A DNA stretch of 64,000 nucleotides from Chitinophagales bacterium (GCA_013298845.1 JAAFJN010000003.1:116989-180988); one strand, 5' to 3'. Numbered from the stretch's first letter, positions 1 to 10,200 are shown. Notes: generated by a model not told the origin, from the sequence alone. Program-made: numbers and translations.

Positions 1-2
1 AA

Positions 3-251
3 CCCCGCGTGCACCACTGGAAAAGCCTGCTCACGGCGCGGGCCATTGAAAACCAGGCTTATACCGTTGGGGTGAATATCGCGGGTACCGACGGCAACGG
101 TTTGGTGTATTCGGGCGATTCGTCGGTGGTAGATTACGCGGGACAATTATTGTCGGGTGCGGCTTTTTCGGAACAGGTGGTGACGCTGGAACTGGAACTG
201 GAGCCGCTGCGCGCATACCGGGAGCGATTTCCTTTTTTGGAAGATGCGTAA
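3..251 (+). CDS. Nitrilase-family amidohydrolase (omega-amidase-like), C-terminal fragment
   Basis: The gene enters from the left edge, so only the last 82 or so codons are present and the true start lies outside. The reading frame is open from base 3. The stretch ARAIENQAYTVGVN followed by GTDGNG and YSGDS is the signature of the C-terminal half of carbon-nitrogen hydrolases, close to the YafV/omega-amidase branch, in which the last active-site loop and dimer strand lie here. Such enzymes hydrolyse omega-amides such as 2-oxoglutaramate in the cytoplasm. The catalytic Glu, Lys and Cys are upstream of the window and cannot be checked, so substrate specificity is inferred. The gene runs convergently toward crtZ and the two share the hairpin at 414-445. 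Confidence 0.8.
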   Translation, partial: PRVHHWKSLLTARAIENQAYTVGVNIAGTDGNGLVYSGDSSVVDYAGQLLSGAAFSEQVVTLELELEPLRAYRERFPFLEDA

Positions 252-413
252 AAAAAACACGTTCCCGAAAAGGACTAAGTTTTTACGTTTAATTAAAAAA
301 TACACCGTAACTTTACGGTCTAAAATCACACTGAGTAATTTTATTTACTAACCTTTTGAACTTTGTTTTTCGCCGGAAGGTGAACAAAAAACAAGCAATA
401 TTTACAAATTTAT

Positions 414-445
414 TTGCGCCTTTGAGGTTTTTCCCAAAGGCGCAA
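414..445. terminator. Bidirectional intrinsic terminator between nitrilase gene and crtZ
   Basis: TTGCGCCTTTG at 414-424 pairs perfectly with CAAAGGCGCAA at 435-445 around a 10-base loop. The plus-strand stem is followed by TTGCTTTTTT, and the minus-strand stem by an A/T-rich tract. It sits between two convergent genes, as expected for a shared terminator. Confidence 0.75.
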
Positions 446-465
446 TTGCTTTTTTAGCGCATTTT

Positions 466-960
466 TTATTCACTTATTTCTACTTCCTCCGTTTTCCGGT
501 CTTTTCTTTTGCCAAAAAACTTAGGATGCACCACCAATAAACCAAAAGACTCACATTCGTCTTTGGAGTTTTTGGAGTGGTGCGCACCGTGTGCACGCAA
601 CACCGCGCGGGAGTACTCGCTATCCAATTGTCGGAACCAGTTGAACCGACGGTGAATGTACACGTCGTGGATCAAAAAATAGGTTAAGCCGTACAGCGAA
701 ATGCCAACCCCAATAAAAAATACCCAGAAATACTGATCGGCGTTCATGCTGCCAAACATGTAGCAAAAAGCCGACGGGACGGCAAAAACCAGAAAAAACC
801 GGTCGTTTTTCTCCCAAAATCCGTGTTTCTGATGCTTCGGGAAATGGTGGTCTTCGTGCCAGTTCCAAAGTAAACCATGCATGACGTACTTGTGGGTAAA
901 CCACGCCATAAATTCCATGCCGACGTAAGCGGCGAGTGTTACCAGTATGTAAGTAATCAT
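466..960 (-). CDS. crtZ: Beta-carotene hydroxylase CrtZ-like (fatty acid hydroxylase superfamily)
   Basis: A 164-residue integral membrane di-iron hydroxylase. The four histidine clusters of the CrtZ family are visible in order: HKYVMH near residue 23, HEDHH near 36, HDVYIHRR near 100 and HGAHH near 125. The length matches bacterial CrtZ (about 150-175 residues). CrtZ adds 3-hydroxyl groups to the rings of beta-carotene to give zeaxanthin, consistent with yellow-orange pigments common in this phylum. Several hydrophobic segments span the membrane between the His boxes. It lies 23 bases downstream of hemH on the same strand, so the two are probably cotranscribed. No other carotenoid gene is nearby, so the assignment rests on motif order and length. 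Confidence 0.88.
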   Translation of the reverse strand: MITYILVTLAAYVGMEFMAWFTHKYVMHGLLWNWHEDHHFPKHQKHGFWEKNDRFFLVFAVPSAFCYMFGSMNADQYFWVFFIGVGISLYGLTYFLIHDVYIHRRFNWFRQLDSEYSRAVLRAHGAHHSKNSKDECESFGLLVVHPKFFGKRKDRKTEEVEISE

Positions 961-983
961 TATGTTGAATTTGTTATTGTGCG

Positions 984-1988
984 TTATCGTACCAAATCCG
1001 CCACGACTTTTATCCAGGCGGGGTTATCGTTGAGGCTGGGAACGAGGTCAATGTGCTCGCCGCCCCATTCCTCAAATTCTTCTTTGTATTCGTCCCCAAT
1101 TTCGATGGTCGTTTCGAGGCAATCGGCGGTAAAGGCCGGACAAAACACCAAAAGGCGTTTGGCATTTTTATTTTTGGCCAAATCCTCGATGATCCGAATC
1201 GTGTAAGGCTGGGTCCACGGGTCATTCCCGAGGCGGCTTTGAAACGAAATAGTGTATTGGTCGCGGCGCAGCCCCAGCCGTTCGGCAATGGCGTACGTGG
1301 TAGCGTAACACTGGGCCGAATAGCAAAACTGATTCACCGAAGTGAGGGTTTCGCAGCATTTTTCGACCTTCAGGCAGTGGTTGCAATCGTCGGCTTTGCG
1401 CAAATGACGCTGCGGCACACCGTGGTAACTGAACAGGATATGGTCGTAACCGTTGATGTCGAATTGACGGGCGTTGTTGGCGTAAATGTCCACCATAGGA
1501 CCGTGGGTAGCGTATTCGCTGATAAAGTTTACCGACGGAATGACCTGCTGTTTGCTCAAAATACGCATCACCTCTTCGTGCACGGAGCCGGTAGTGGCGC
1601 TGGCGTATTGCGGAAACAGGCTAAACACCACAATTTTTTTAACGCGGGCTTTCATCAGGCGGGCAATGGCCGATTCCAGCGATGGGTTCTGATAACGCAT
1701 GCCCAGTTCAACCACGTATTGGTCGCCCAACTCGGCCTGAACACCTTTTACGAGGTTTTCACCGTAAATTTTGAGGGGGGAACCGTTTTCGGTCCACAAT
1801 TCCCGGTAGGCTTCGGCGCTTTTGCCGGAGCGGAAGGGCGCTATAATACCCCGTACCAAAATATTGCGCGCCACGGCATTAATGTCCACCACGCGGGGAT
1901 CTAACAAAAACTGCTTCAAATAGCGATAAACTGCGCCGCGTGTGGGTGCATCGGGGGTGCCGAGATTTACGATGAGTATGCCTGTCAT
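984..1988 (-). CDS. hemH: Ferrochelatase
   Basis: A 334-residue ferrochelatase inserting Fe2+ into protoporphyrin IX at the last step of heme synthesis. The N-terminus ILIVNLGTPDAP, the metal-ligand histidine in FSYHGVPQRH (about residue 189), the SFQSRLGNDPWTQPYT segment and the acidic ligand region TADCLETTIEI (about 290) are all family signatures. A cysteine-rich insert after the His motif (CNHCL...CCETL...CYSAQC) resembles that of other Bacteroidota ferrochelatases as I recall them; whether it holds a metal cluster is unknown. The ATG at 1988 gives the usual N-terminus directly before the first beta strand. It forms an apparent operon with crtZ. The heme product would feed the di-heme peroxidase at 43.6 kb among others. 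Confidence 0.95.
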   Translation of the reverse strand: MTGILIVNLGTPDAPTRGAVYRYLKQFLLDPRVVDINAVARNILVRGIIAPFRSGKSAEAYRELWTENGSPLKIYGENLVKGVQAELGDQYVVELGMRYQNPSLESAIARLMKARVKKIVVFSLFPQYASATTGSVHEEVMRILSKQQVIPSVNFISEYATHGPMVDIYANNARQFDINGYDHILFSYHGVPQRHLRKADDCNHCLKVEKCCETLTSVNQFCYSAQCYATTYAIAERLGLRRDQYTISFQSRLGNDPWTQPYTIRIIEDLAKNKNAKRLLVFCPAFTADCLETTIEIGDEYKEEFEEWGGEHIDLVPSLNDNPAWIKVVADLVR

Positions 1989-2168
1989 TAAAATGTGTGG
2001 TCCGATTTTACCAAATCGAAGTTTGATGTTTGTTTTTAAGGTAACTCAAATAACACGTTTTTCGCGGCACTGTTTAATATTGGGCGTTTTTTTAAGGAAA
2101 AAATTACAACACAACGTTGGAATAACCCACAATGCGCCCTTCCCAATAAGCAGAAAAATGAAAAAAAA

Positions 2169-2198
2169 ATCGCCCGAAAGTGGGTGCTTCCGGGCGAT
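2169..2198 (-). terminator. Intrinsic terminator of the sigma/anti-sigma operon
   Basis: ATCGCCCG at 2191-2198 (read on minus) and its complement at 2169-2176 form a GC-rich stem. On the minus strand it is followed directly by a run of T residues (the A-run at 2160-2168 on plus). It lies about 30 bases past the stop of the gene at 2231-2962. Confidence 0.75.
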
Positions 2199-2230
2199 GG
2201 GTTTTTCGTATTTGTGTCTTTTGTTGTTGG

Positions 2231-2962
2231 TTATTGCGCCATTTGTTGGGCGGCAGCGCGCATTTTTTCGTCACCGGGTCGCGCCGTTGTTTGCAAATAT
2301 TGCGCAGCGGCGGCTTGGGCGGCGGCGACATTTCCCGACAAATAATGCGACAAAGCGAGGTAATACCGGGCCGATGCGCTGTAATCGGGGTTATTGCTGT
2401 TGGCAATGGACTCCAGCGCCGGAATGGCCGATGCGTAATTGGCCGCGCCTACCCACGATACCGCCTGGTAAAAGGAATAAGCGGGATTGGGCGGGGTAAT
2501 TTGCCCAAACAAGGCGGCGGCTTCGGGGAAATTACCGGCCTGGTATGCATTGGATGCTCGTTGGAGCAGGTTATCGCTGGTATTGTCGCCCGCGCTGGCA
2601 AATTCATTGGGGTAACGGGTGAATGCAATGGCCGATTCGGCCCCCGTTTTGTCCTGAAAATACGGCGCAAGGGCGGGCATTGCCACTGCTATCACAACGA
2701 TAGCAGCGGCAACGGCCAACAGTGTTTTCGTCCAGATGGTCCAGCCGGAACCACCCGATGGTTTGGATTCTTCTTTTTGTAAGATTGCTTTGAGTTGTGC
2801 GCGTTCGTTGCTGATAACAGCAGCGGCTACTTTTTGCTGAAAACCAAAAACATCCGCAAAAACGGGGTCTTTTGTTAGTAAGGTATCCATTTCCCGTTTT
2901 TCGTCGGGGCTTATTTTCCGACTGAAATACCGGTCTAATAGATATTCGTAACGCTCTTCCAT
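2231..2962 (-). CDS. Membrane TPR protein, probable anti-sigma factor
   Basis: Predicted 243 residues from the ATG at 2962, chosen because it follows the sigma gene stop by 17 bases; an upstream in-frame start would lie inside the sigma gene. The N-terminal about 65 residues (MEERYEYLLDRYFSRKISPDE) look like the cytoplasmic anti-sigma head seen in Bacteroidota sigma-regulator pairs. A single transmembrane helix follows at about 79-98 (LLAVAAAIVVIAVAMPALAP), then an outer region with tetratricopeptide-like helices at about 130-240 (YQAGNFPEAAALFGQ, ASARYYLALSHYLSGN). Gene order and topology suggest that it holds the sigma factor at the membrane. The outer TPR portion may sense an envelope signal; that is inference. 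Confidence 0.7.
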   Translation of the reverse strand: MEERYEYLLDRYFSRKISPDEKREMDTLLTKDPVFADVFGFQQKVAAAVISNERAQLKAILQKEESKPSGGSGWTIWTKTLLAVAAAIVVIAVAMPALAPYFQDKTGAESAIAFTRYPNEFASAGDNTSDNLLQRASNAYQAGNFPEAAALFGQITPPNPAYSFYQAVSWVGAANYASAIPALESIANSNNPDYSASARYYLALSHYLSGNVAAAQAAAAQYLQTTARPGDEKMRAAAQQMAQ

Positions 2963-2979
2963 AACTTTTTGATTAAAAA

Positions 2980-3510
2980 TTAAATACAGTGCTTTTCGTA
3001 TAATTCCCGCAATTGTTTGAGGCATCGGCGGCGCATTTGGCGCACCACATCACCGCTGGCATACCCGGCAATTTCGGCAATTTCATTGCTGTTTTTTTCG
3101 TGAAAAAAAGTAAGTTTGACCACAGCGGCGCAGCCTTCACCCAGCGATTGGATTAATTTTTCCAAACAACTGTTGCGCTGAAGTTGGATCATCTCCTCCT
3201 CCGGGCTGTTGACAAACTCGTTTATATCGTCATCACTAATTTGCAGGCCATCGGGCAATGGTATGGGGTCACGGCCACGGCCACGCAAGCGTTCCCGAAG
3301 CAAATTCCGGCCAATACCAAACAAAAACGTGGCGGGTTTGGCGGTAAATACAAGGTTGCCAGCCTGTATTTTTTGCCACAGAATAACACAGGCATCTTGA
3401 TAAACATCAATGACATCGGTGTCACTCAGGCCAGTCCACGACTTTGCCCAATGCGCAAATTTGTTTTTATTCTGGTTGTATAGGTCTGTGAAGTTTAGTC
3501 CGTCGTACAT
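2980..3510 (-). CDS. ECF-type RNA polymerase sigma factor
   Basis: 176 residues, in the ECF range. Region 2 is recognisable around residues 30-90 (DVYQDACVILWQKI, then TFLFGIGRNLLRERLRGRGR). Region 4 is at about 115-170, with the helix-turn-helix sequence NEIAEIAGYASGDVVRQM followed by a basic helix (RRRCLKQLREL). The linker carries a short acidic stretch (ISDDDINEF). It is followed by a membrane TPR gene 17 bases downstream, the usual sigma/anti-sigma layout. Targets cannot be read from this window. Conserved spacing suggests translational coupling of the pair. Confidence 0.88.
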   Translation of the reverse strand: MYDGLNFTDLYNQNKNKFAHWAKSWTGLSDTDVIDVYQDACVILWQKIQAGNLVFTAKPATFLFGIGRNLLRERLRGRGRDPIPLPDGLQISDDDINEFVNSPEEEMIQLQRNSCLEKLIQSLGEGCAAVVKLTFFHEKNSNEIAEIAGYASGDVVRQMRRRCLKQLRELYEKHCI

Positions 3511-3601
3511 GTAATTTCGTTATTTAGGGGGATTCGTTCGGACGATTGTTACTCATTAATGCAGCAAGTACCATTTGTGTGAACATTTTTATGAAAAAAA
3601 A

Positions 3602-5632
3602 TTATCGAACAATAAACGTTTTTTTCTCCACCCCAATTCCTTTGAACGTCATGGATTTCCAACGGGCGGGTAATTTGGTTTTGAGTTGCGTTACCCCGGT
3701 GGGTGTAATATCCAACCCGCCGAAGCCCATCATGGTGGCTTGCAAAAAACCACCGGCTCCGGTGGCAAAGTACGGATTGGTACCTCCGGCGCATTCGGCC
3801 AACACCCCAAACGGTGGCGCTTCGTTGGGTTTATAACTTTTTACCCAAAGTCCGTACGCGCGTTCGGCGTCGCCGGATCGGGCGGCGGCTACCGTCAGAA
3901 TGGCGTTACCCATTGCCGGGCCTTCGGGCGACATACGGGGTTCGTAATAATCAAGGTCTTTTTTCACCTGTTTCGGGTCCGTCACGATGTGCAGCGGATA
4001 CGACAACAGGTTTACGTCGGCCTGTTTGATGATTTCGCCGTTGTACGTGGCGTTTTCGCGGGTTGTGCCGTCGGGGAAGTGGAGAATGGGAATATTGGCG
4101 GCTACGTGCGCCCAATCGGGGTTGGGTTCCATACCCAGTTCGCGGGCGGCCTCGCTGGCGTAACCGAGCACGGTAATGGCCATGCCGTTGGTAAAGGCGT
4201 TATTGTCAATGTTTTCCTGCCATTCGTTGGCCCCAATGACGTTGTTGATATTGTATTTGCCCGGCCCGTCGCGCTCCACGCGAGAGGACCAAAAATCGGC
4301 CACTTCTTTTAACATGGGCCAACCGCGCTCGCGGAGCCATACTTTGTCTTTGGTCACCAAATAATATTGCCAGGCGGCCCAGCCAACGCAACCGGTAATA
4401 TGGTGCTGAAACGGCCCGGTCAACGCCCAAACCGGCGTTTCTTCTTGTCCGGTGGTGGTGCTTTCCCAAGGGTACATGGCTCCTTTGTAGCCGTGCGAAA
4501 AGGCATTTTGTTTGGCTTCGTCGAGGAGTTGGTAGCGAAATTCGAGGAGCGAACGGGCAATTTCGGGGTGCAGGAGCAGGAGGGGCGGGTACATCCACAA
4601 TTCGGTGTCCCAAAACACGTGGCCGTTGTACCCCAATCCGCTGAGGCCCATGGGCGAAAGGCTGAGTGCCGTGCCTTCGCGGGCAAAGGAATACAGGTGG
4701 TACATGGCCGAATGCACGTCGCGGGTGGCCTCTACATCGCCTTCGATGGTAATATCCGACGACCAAAGTTGATCCCACGCCTGGCGGTGGCGTTTGAGCA
4801 GGCGTTCGGTGCGTTCCAGGGCCGCAAAAATGGTGAGGCGTTCGGCTTCGTTGTGCGGGTCCATGGTGTGCGCCGAAGAAATAAGGGTGCCCACGATGGC
4901 AAAACGATAGGTTTCACCAGCCTTTAGTTTTTTGTGAAATTTGGCCAAATGCATGTTGTAATCCCAATCTTCGTGGATCAAATCGGGTTCGGCGTCGTGT
5001 TTTTCTTCAAATACAAAACTGCTGGACGCTGCCACCGTGTATTTGCCCGAGGGGCTTTTTCCCACCGAAGTCAGCAGGGGAATTAACACGTGGGGGCGGT
5101 CAATTTCGGAGTAATAATTGCGGACGTCTTGTAGCATTTCGGGGGCTTCGATCACGGCCATGGGGGTAATGGTCACGTCTTTTTTGGCCTTAATTTCGAT
5201 CATGCTCAGGGCCGAATACGGCAGATGCCGCAGGGCCAACAGGGTATGGCTCACCGATAATTTATCACCCACGTTGTAGGTAGTGAGTAGTTCGGCGTTG
5301 CGCATATCGAGCGATTGGGTATAATCGCTGATATCGCCCCGGCCCACGCGACGGCCATCTACATCGAGGTTCATGTTGACAAAATTGAACCCTTTGAGGA
5401 TATTGCTCACGCGGCCGCGCAGGTAATTGTCGTAAGCGCCGTTGAGCACGACATCTTTTACTTTCATCGGTTCGGGCGACGATACGAGGCCAATCATGCC
5501 ATTAGCGACCGTAATACCGAAATATTTGGAGGGATCAATGTTTTTGGCGGTAATGTGCCATTCGTCATTTTGGGCAAAAGCCCATTGGCATAAACCCAAT
5601 ACAAAAGCGCAAAACAGGGTTGTTTTTTTCAT
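3602..5632 (-). CDS. Secreted glycoside hydrolase family 65 enzyme
   Basis: 676 residues from the ATG at 5632; the two codons upstream (TTG ATT) are not needed. An N-terminal signal peptide (MKKTTLFCAFVLGLCQWAFA) predicts export to the periplasm or surface. The middle carries the GH65 barrel signatures HVFWDTELWMYPPLLLLHP and GANEWQEN followed by IDNNAFTN; the Glu of GANEW occupies the place of the GH65 general acid. Family members hydrolyse or phosphorolyse alpha-glucosides such as trehalose, kojibiose or glucosyl-galactosyl units. The sequence looks closer to the hydrolase (acid trehalase/ATHL1-like) side than to phosphorylases, but the exact substrate is not readable. It is a single gene with no sugar transporter adjacent. 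Confidence 0.85.
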   Translation of the reverse strand: MKKTTLFCAFVLGLCQWAFAQNDEWHITAKNIDPSKYFGITVANGMIGLVSSPEPMKVKDVVLNGAYDNYLRGRVSNILKGFNFVNMNLDVDGRRVGRGDISDYTQSLDMRNAELLTTYNVGDKLSVSHTLLALRHLPYSALSMIEIKAKKDVTITPMAVIEAPEMLQDVRNYYSEIDRPHVLIPLLTSVGKSPSGKYTVAASSSFVFEEKHDAEPDLIHEDWDYNMHLAKFHKKLKAGETYRFAIVGTLISSAHTMDPHNEAERLTIFAALERTERLLKRHRQAWDQLWSSDITIEGDVEATRDVHSAMYHLYSFAREGTALSLSPMGLSGLGYNGHVFWDTELWMYPPLLLLHPEIARSLLEFRYQLLDEAKQNAFSHGYKGAMYPWESTTTGQEETPVWALTGPFQHHITGCVGWAAWQYYLVTKDKVWLRERGWPMLKEVADFWSSRVERDGPGKYNINNVIGANEWQENIDNNAFTNGMAITVLGYASEAARELGMEPNPDWAHVAANIPILHFPDGTTRENATYNGEIIKQADVNLLSYPLHIVTDPKQVKKDLDYYEPRMSPEGPAMGNAILTVAAARSGDAERAYGLWVKSYKPNEAPPFGVLAECAGGTNPYFATGAGGFLQATMMGFGGLDITPTGVTQLKTKLPARWKSMTFKGIGVEKKTFIVR

Positions 5633-5704
5633 AATCAAAGCGGGTGAATCGTAAATTTATCGGGTAAAGATAGTAGAGGTGCGATGCATTGCGGTTACGG
5701 GATG

Positions 5705-5975
5705 GGGTATTTTATCCACAATTTTATTCCCGGCATTTTATCCACAATCCCATCCGTAGAGACGCACGGCCGTGCGTCTGCACGATTGGGTATTTTATCC
5801 ACCATTCCATTCCGGCATTTTATCCACGATTGGGTATTTTAACCGCCATTCCATTCGGATATTTTATTGAAAAATCCATTCCGGTATTTTATCCGCAATC
5901 CCGCAGACGCACGGCCGTGCGTCTCTACGATTGGGCGTTTTATCCACAATTCCATTCCGGCGTTTTACCAAAAAT
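5705..5975. repeat. Intergenic repeat island: TTTTATCCAC units plus two GACGCACGG palindromes
   Basis: Almost the whole 408-base gap between the GH65 start and the next gene is repetitive. A roughly 24-base unit around CATTCCGGCATTTTATCCAC recurs about eight times with small changes. Two hairpins built on GACGCACGGCCGTGCGTC are centred near 5769 and 5913. The same combination recurs at 23.8-24.1 kb and 40.3 kb. An open frame across 5689-6003 encodes only the repeat and is not a gene. Confidence 0.85.
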
Positions 5976-6003
5976 TGAAATACGTTTGTTTTTTGGAAAA
6001 TAG

Positions 6004-6011
6004 TATCTTTG
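6004..6011 (+). promoter_or_regulatory. Bacteroidota -7 promoter box (TATCTTTG)
   Basis: TATCTTTG matches the TAnnTTTG -7 consensus and lies 35 bases before the ATG at 6047. A -33 TTTG at the ideal distance is not evident (the nearest, at 5985-5988, leaves 15 bases), so strength is uncertain. Confidence 0.5.
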
Positions 6012-6046
6012 TGTAAGGATTCATACAAACAATGTAAAGACCAATT

Positions 6047-6700
6047 ATGAAAAGTCCATCTCTTATTTTTGCCCTTATACTACTTGTTAACGCATCGTGG
6101 GGACAAGTTTCAACACCCATTGAAATAAAGTGGACCAACCATTTATCCGGGAATTTTTCATTTAGAAAAAATTGGAGTTATCCGCTTGGTGTTGATGTAA
6201 AGAAGGACGGTAAAGCGGGCTGCGCAGACGGAGGACTTTGTCCCGAACGCTGTTATTCCATGCTTGATAGCAACGGTATTGTCCTTAAAGACTCTGCGTA
6301 CCTGTTTTATCAGTTGTTGGATACCACCCACCAATTTCACACGATATCCTGTGACGCATTATGCTCCGAATTCGGGGGCACCAACTTCATCGAAGCGATA
6401 CGCATTAACAAAGATAGTGTCTTCTGCTATACAGCCACTGACATTGCAACACATTGCAGTTTAAAACTGGGCATTACGGGAAATACATGCACCGCAACTA
6501 TTCAACTCAATAGCATTATCCCCAACGGCGATATGACCTATTATTGTAACGGTGGATTCATTGAAATTGATAAAAAATTTTTGGAAAAAGGCATTCTGAA
6601 GTCTAATTTTAATTTTACATTTACCAATAAAAAACACCCTCAACATCCACTTTATTGGAAAGGTAAAACGTACGCCCCCGTTAAACCGGTGAAATCTTGA
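6047..6700 (+). CDS. Secreted cysteine-rich protein of unknown function
   Basis: 217 residues with a clear signal peptide (MKSPSLIFALILLVNASWGQ). The mature part contains nine cysteines, clustered as GCADGGLCPERC, SCDALC and single sites further on, suggesting several disulfides outside the cytoplasm. No family was recognised. The C-terminus lacks an obvious type IX sorting domain. The gene is visibly more AT-rich than the core genes around it and sits directly behind a repeat island, hinting at later acquisition. It has its own TATCTTTG box and is followed after 84 bases by the flavin-binding gene on the same strand; cotranscription is possible but not certain. Confidence 0.6.
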   Translation: MKSPSLIFALILLVNASWGQVSTPIEIKWTNHLSGNFSFRKNWSYPLGVDVKKDGKAGCADGGLCPERCYSMLDSNGIVLKDSAYLFYQLLDTTHQFHTISCDALCSEFGGTNFIEAIRINKDSVFCYTATDIATHCSLKLGITGNTCTATIQLNSIIPNGDMTYYCNGGFIEIDKKFLEKGILKSNFNFTFTNKKHPQHPLYWKGKTYAPVKPVKS

Positions 6701-6784
6701 TGACATAATAGCGCTTGACAGTGTTCCAAGAACCCCAAAAGCAGTTACATTAATCGTTAATTATACACTCCACAACAAACAGAT

Positions 6785-7267
6785 ATGATAGACAAGGACA
6801 TAAAAAAATACATCGACGAAAGTGTTTTATGTTGGTTAGCAACCTCAAACGGACAAAATGAACCTAATGTCTCCCCCAAAGAAATGTTTACTTACCAGGA
6901 CGACAAGACTTTACTTATTGCAAATATTGCGTCACCCGTTAGCATTGAAAATATAAAAGAAAATAACAGTGTTTGCGTAGGTTTTGTCCATATTTTTGTT
7001 CAAAAAGGATATAAACTGAAAGGAACGGCAAAAATAGTCCATAAAAACGATGATGGGTTTACCGAAAAAGTGAAGCCTTTAACAGACTTGTTTACCGATG
7101 AATTCCCTATTCAATCGGTTATTGAAATAGAAATTAAACAAGTGGACTCTATTCAGGCACCGAGTTATTATCTTTATCCGGAAAGAACGGAACAATTTCA
7201 AATAGAAAGTGCCATGAGAACGTACAAAGTAAAACCCACAGGGGAAGACTTGGATTCCCAAAGTTAA
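6785..7267 (+). CDS. Pyridoxamine 5'-phosphate oxidase-like flavin-binding protein
   Basis: 160 residues. The N-terminal pattern LCWLATSNGQNEPNVSPKEMF followed by TLLIANIASPVSIENIKEN and VCVGFVHIFVQKGYKLKGTAKI is the split-barrel fold of PNPOx-like proteins, which bind FMN (or heme/F420 in some branches). Length and single domain fit the general stress/putative oxidoreductase subgroup rather than true PdxH, which carries a longer C-terminus. The reaction is unknown. The composition is AT-rich like the preceding gene. It converges with the long gene at 7288-13062, leaving only 20 bases between stops. Confidence 0.8.
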   Translation: MIDKDIKKYIDESVLCWLATSNGQNEPNVSPKEMFTYQDDKTLLIANIASPVSIENIKENNSVCVGFVHIFVQKGYKLKGTAKIVHKNDDGFTEKVKPLTDLFTDEFPIQSVIEIEIKQVDSIQAPSYYLYPERTEQFQIESAMRTYKVKPTGEDLDSQS

Positions 7268-7287
7268 CATCACCATTGTATTTTTTA

Positions 7288-10200
7288 TCAAAAATCCCGC
7301 CGTATTTCCAATTTCCCAACACCATTGTTCCCATAAAATACCGGGAAATACATTTGTTCCATCCGGGCCGGATTTAACGTGAACGTGCCGCTAAACCGTG
7401 CCTCCAAAGGAATCCGAAACGTGTAATTACCCACCGGGAGCCGGGTACAAAAAATGGCCGCGCGGTTTTTGAAATATTCGCGGTGGGTTTCGGGCCAGGC
7501 CGCCGGTGTTTTTTCGCCGTAAGTGCATCCGGCGGGAATGGGCACCTCCAACATGATGTATTCGGCGGCGGCTTTTACGGCAACCTGCACTTCGAGGGTA
7601 GCGGTGGTGCCGTAGGTCAAAGCGGTTGTTTCGGCGTTTTTTGCGTCTAAAATGCGCGTTTTTACCGTAAAAACATCGGTGCGCGGGGTAGGTTGGGCAT
7701 TGAACCAATCCTGGTAAGCGGTCAGGTACAGCGGCTCCACGCCCGTTTTGACCACCGATAAAGGTTGTTCGGGATTCAACTGCAACTGAACGGGAAACGT
7801 TGTTTGCCGTTGACCATTCAGCACCAGCACCGGGGTGGCTCCGCTGGCTTTTGCGGCCAGCAAAACGGGCGATAACAACGCCACAATTTGGGCTTTTTCA
7901 AACGTGGTGTATGACATTTGCCGGCTTTGTAACCAATATTGGGCAATGCTGTCGCAAAGATCCACCCAACCCGCTTTTTGGGCAATTTCATACGCCAAAA
8001 TAGTATTGGTATTGCGGCGGTTGTACCAATCGGTGGTTATTTCGCCGCAGTACAAACCACCCAAAGTCGTTGGTTGCAGCAGCGTGCGCAAGGCAGTGCG
8101 CGACACGGGTTGGTGGCACAATTGGCGCAATTGTAACCGCACCAACGAAGGATAAGCATCCGGGCCGGTGGCGTGGGCCGCAATGGTATCCGCCACCGCT
8201 ATGTACGGAGTGCAATCTTTGTCGGAGCCATGTTGCCGCAACAAACGCAGGGCCTGGATTTGGTCGTTCCAGCGCATTCGGGGTAATTCGAGGCGGAGCA
8301 AGGTGTACGTTGGAGCCAAATAAGGCACGTTGTACCCTGCTTCCTGCGCGCTCGACAAGGCATTGGCCACGTAGAGCGTCATCCACCAGTTGGTAGCATC
8401 TTTGAACCACCAGCCCCAACTACCGTCGGGATTTTGGCTGTTTTGCAGGCGTTTAAGGCAGGTTTGAATCTCCTTTTCGAGTGAAACGGGCTGTTGTTGC
8501 GCCGCTTTTATTTTTTTCAAACTCAACAAAGCCAACAGTCGGCTGGCCGTTTGTTCGTTGCACCCGTAAGGATAGGCGCGCAGGTATTCAATGTCTTTGA
8601 GCAAAAGATCGAGCGCACTGTTGTTGGCAAACACCGTAACGGGGCCTTTGGCGGAATCAAAAGCCCACTGAAAGGCCGTATCGCGCCACAATGATGTGTA
8701 TTGACCACTGTGCTCTTCCATGCCCAATGGCAGCACCGGTAGGGTGCGTACCTCGCCGTCGCGGGTATTTCCGCCGGACAATTCGTAGGTAATTTGCACC
8801 GAATCGGTGGAAGATTCGGGCAGGGAAACGGACTGGAATTCGGCCATTCCGTAGCCTATTTTTTGCGTTTTTTCCTTTAAAACGACCTTGTTGAATAAAA
8901 AACGGGTGTTTACCAACAACGAATCTTTGCTGGCGTTGGTAGCGCGCCCGGCCACCTCGAAACGGTCGCCCGCTATGGCAAACCGGGGCAATGCCAACTG
9001 CGCCGAAACGGTTTTGAGGGCACGGGTGCGGGCCTGCGTAAAACCGGCCTGTCCCCGGCGACCAGCCGCAATGGCGTATTGGTCCCAGGCCGTAATATCG
9101 TCGGGGAAACGTACCCGAAACACGGCTTCGCCTTTGTCATCGGTAGAAAGCCGGGGTTGGAAATAGGCCAGATCGTTAAACTTGGAGCGGAGCACCGGGG
9201 CAGCGGGCGGCGGTGCCATTGTCGAATCGCCGGATACGCGAATACCGTCTATGTAGTATTCCGTAGTCCCGGCTCGGCTGCCTACTATATTGATTTTGTC
9301 TTCACCAAAACCCAACAAACGCACGTTTCCCGCCTGAATATCGTCTAAAATCAAATCGCTCTGGCTAAGTCCGTAATTGACCCCGTACCCTGTTATCACT
9401 ATTTCATCTAACGTACTGCTGGCCGTTAATTCGATGGGAATCACCGTTTCAAAACCATCTTGCAACACAATACCTTCGTATCGAAACGGGCTGTATCCGG
9501 TGTAACTCACCTGCACCGATACCACGCCGTTAAACTGCCTGGATATATTCACCCGGTATTTGCCCTCAACATCGGTCATGGTTGCCCCCAGCAGTATATC
9601 GCCCTGAAATACCCGTACCGATGCCCCAATCAGCGGCTCGTTGGCACCCGGGTCGCGCACCACCCCCGACACGACTACGCTGCTTCCCCAACCGTCGGTA
9701 CCGGGCAACAGCGGGCGTTTGAGTATATGGTTGCCCGGTCGGTTACCAGCGTCGGACAATGGCTGGAAAATATCGTTAATGGCTTCGCCGGGGTTGGGTG
9801 CCCTAAACACCGGTTGTTTCCAGCGCAGACAAAGGGTGGTATCGGGTCGAATGACAATGGTTTGGGTGGCAATTTTCCCTGATTTTGCATAAATAACGAG
9901 GGTATAACAGCCGGGCGAAATACCCTTTAATTCGGTATTTTGGGCGGAAAAAAGCCCCAAACGCCGGGAATCCGTTGTCAAACTCACCCCCAATAAACTG
10001 GTATCACTGAGGATGTGCAGCCGCAGGTTTCCCGCCGCCGAACGCGCTACGTCTAACCGGGCGTAAGCGTACCTCGGTTCAGGTTTGGTTAATAACGGTA
10101 TGTTGTGGGGCGCCAAAGCCCGTTTGCCCAGCCCGATTTCGGGGGCGATTTCGGGTAATTTACCCAATCTGGCGGGCCAGTGCGATTGGTATAACCGATC

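Noticed and set aside
1053-1904. Plus-strand 283-codon frame opposite hemH
   Set aside because: Antisense shadow; hemH motifs on the other strand are unambiguous.
5689-6003. Plus-strand frame of 104 codons across the repeat island
   Set aside because: It encodes only tandem repeat units.
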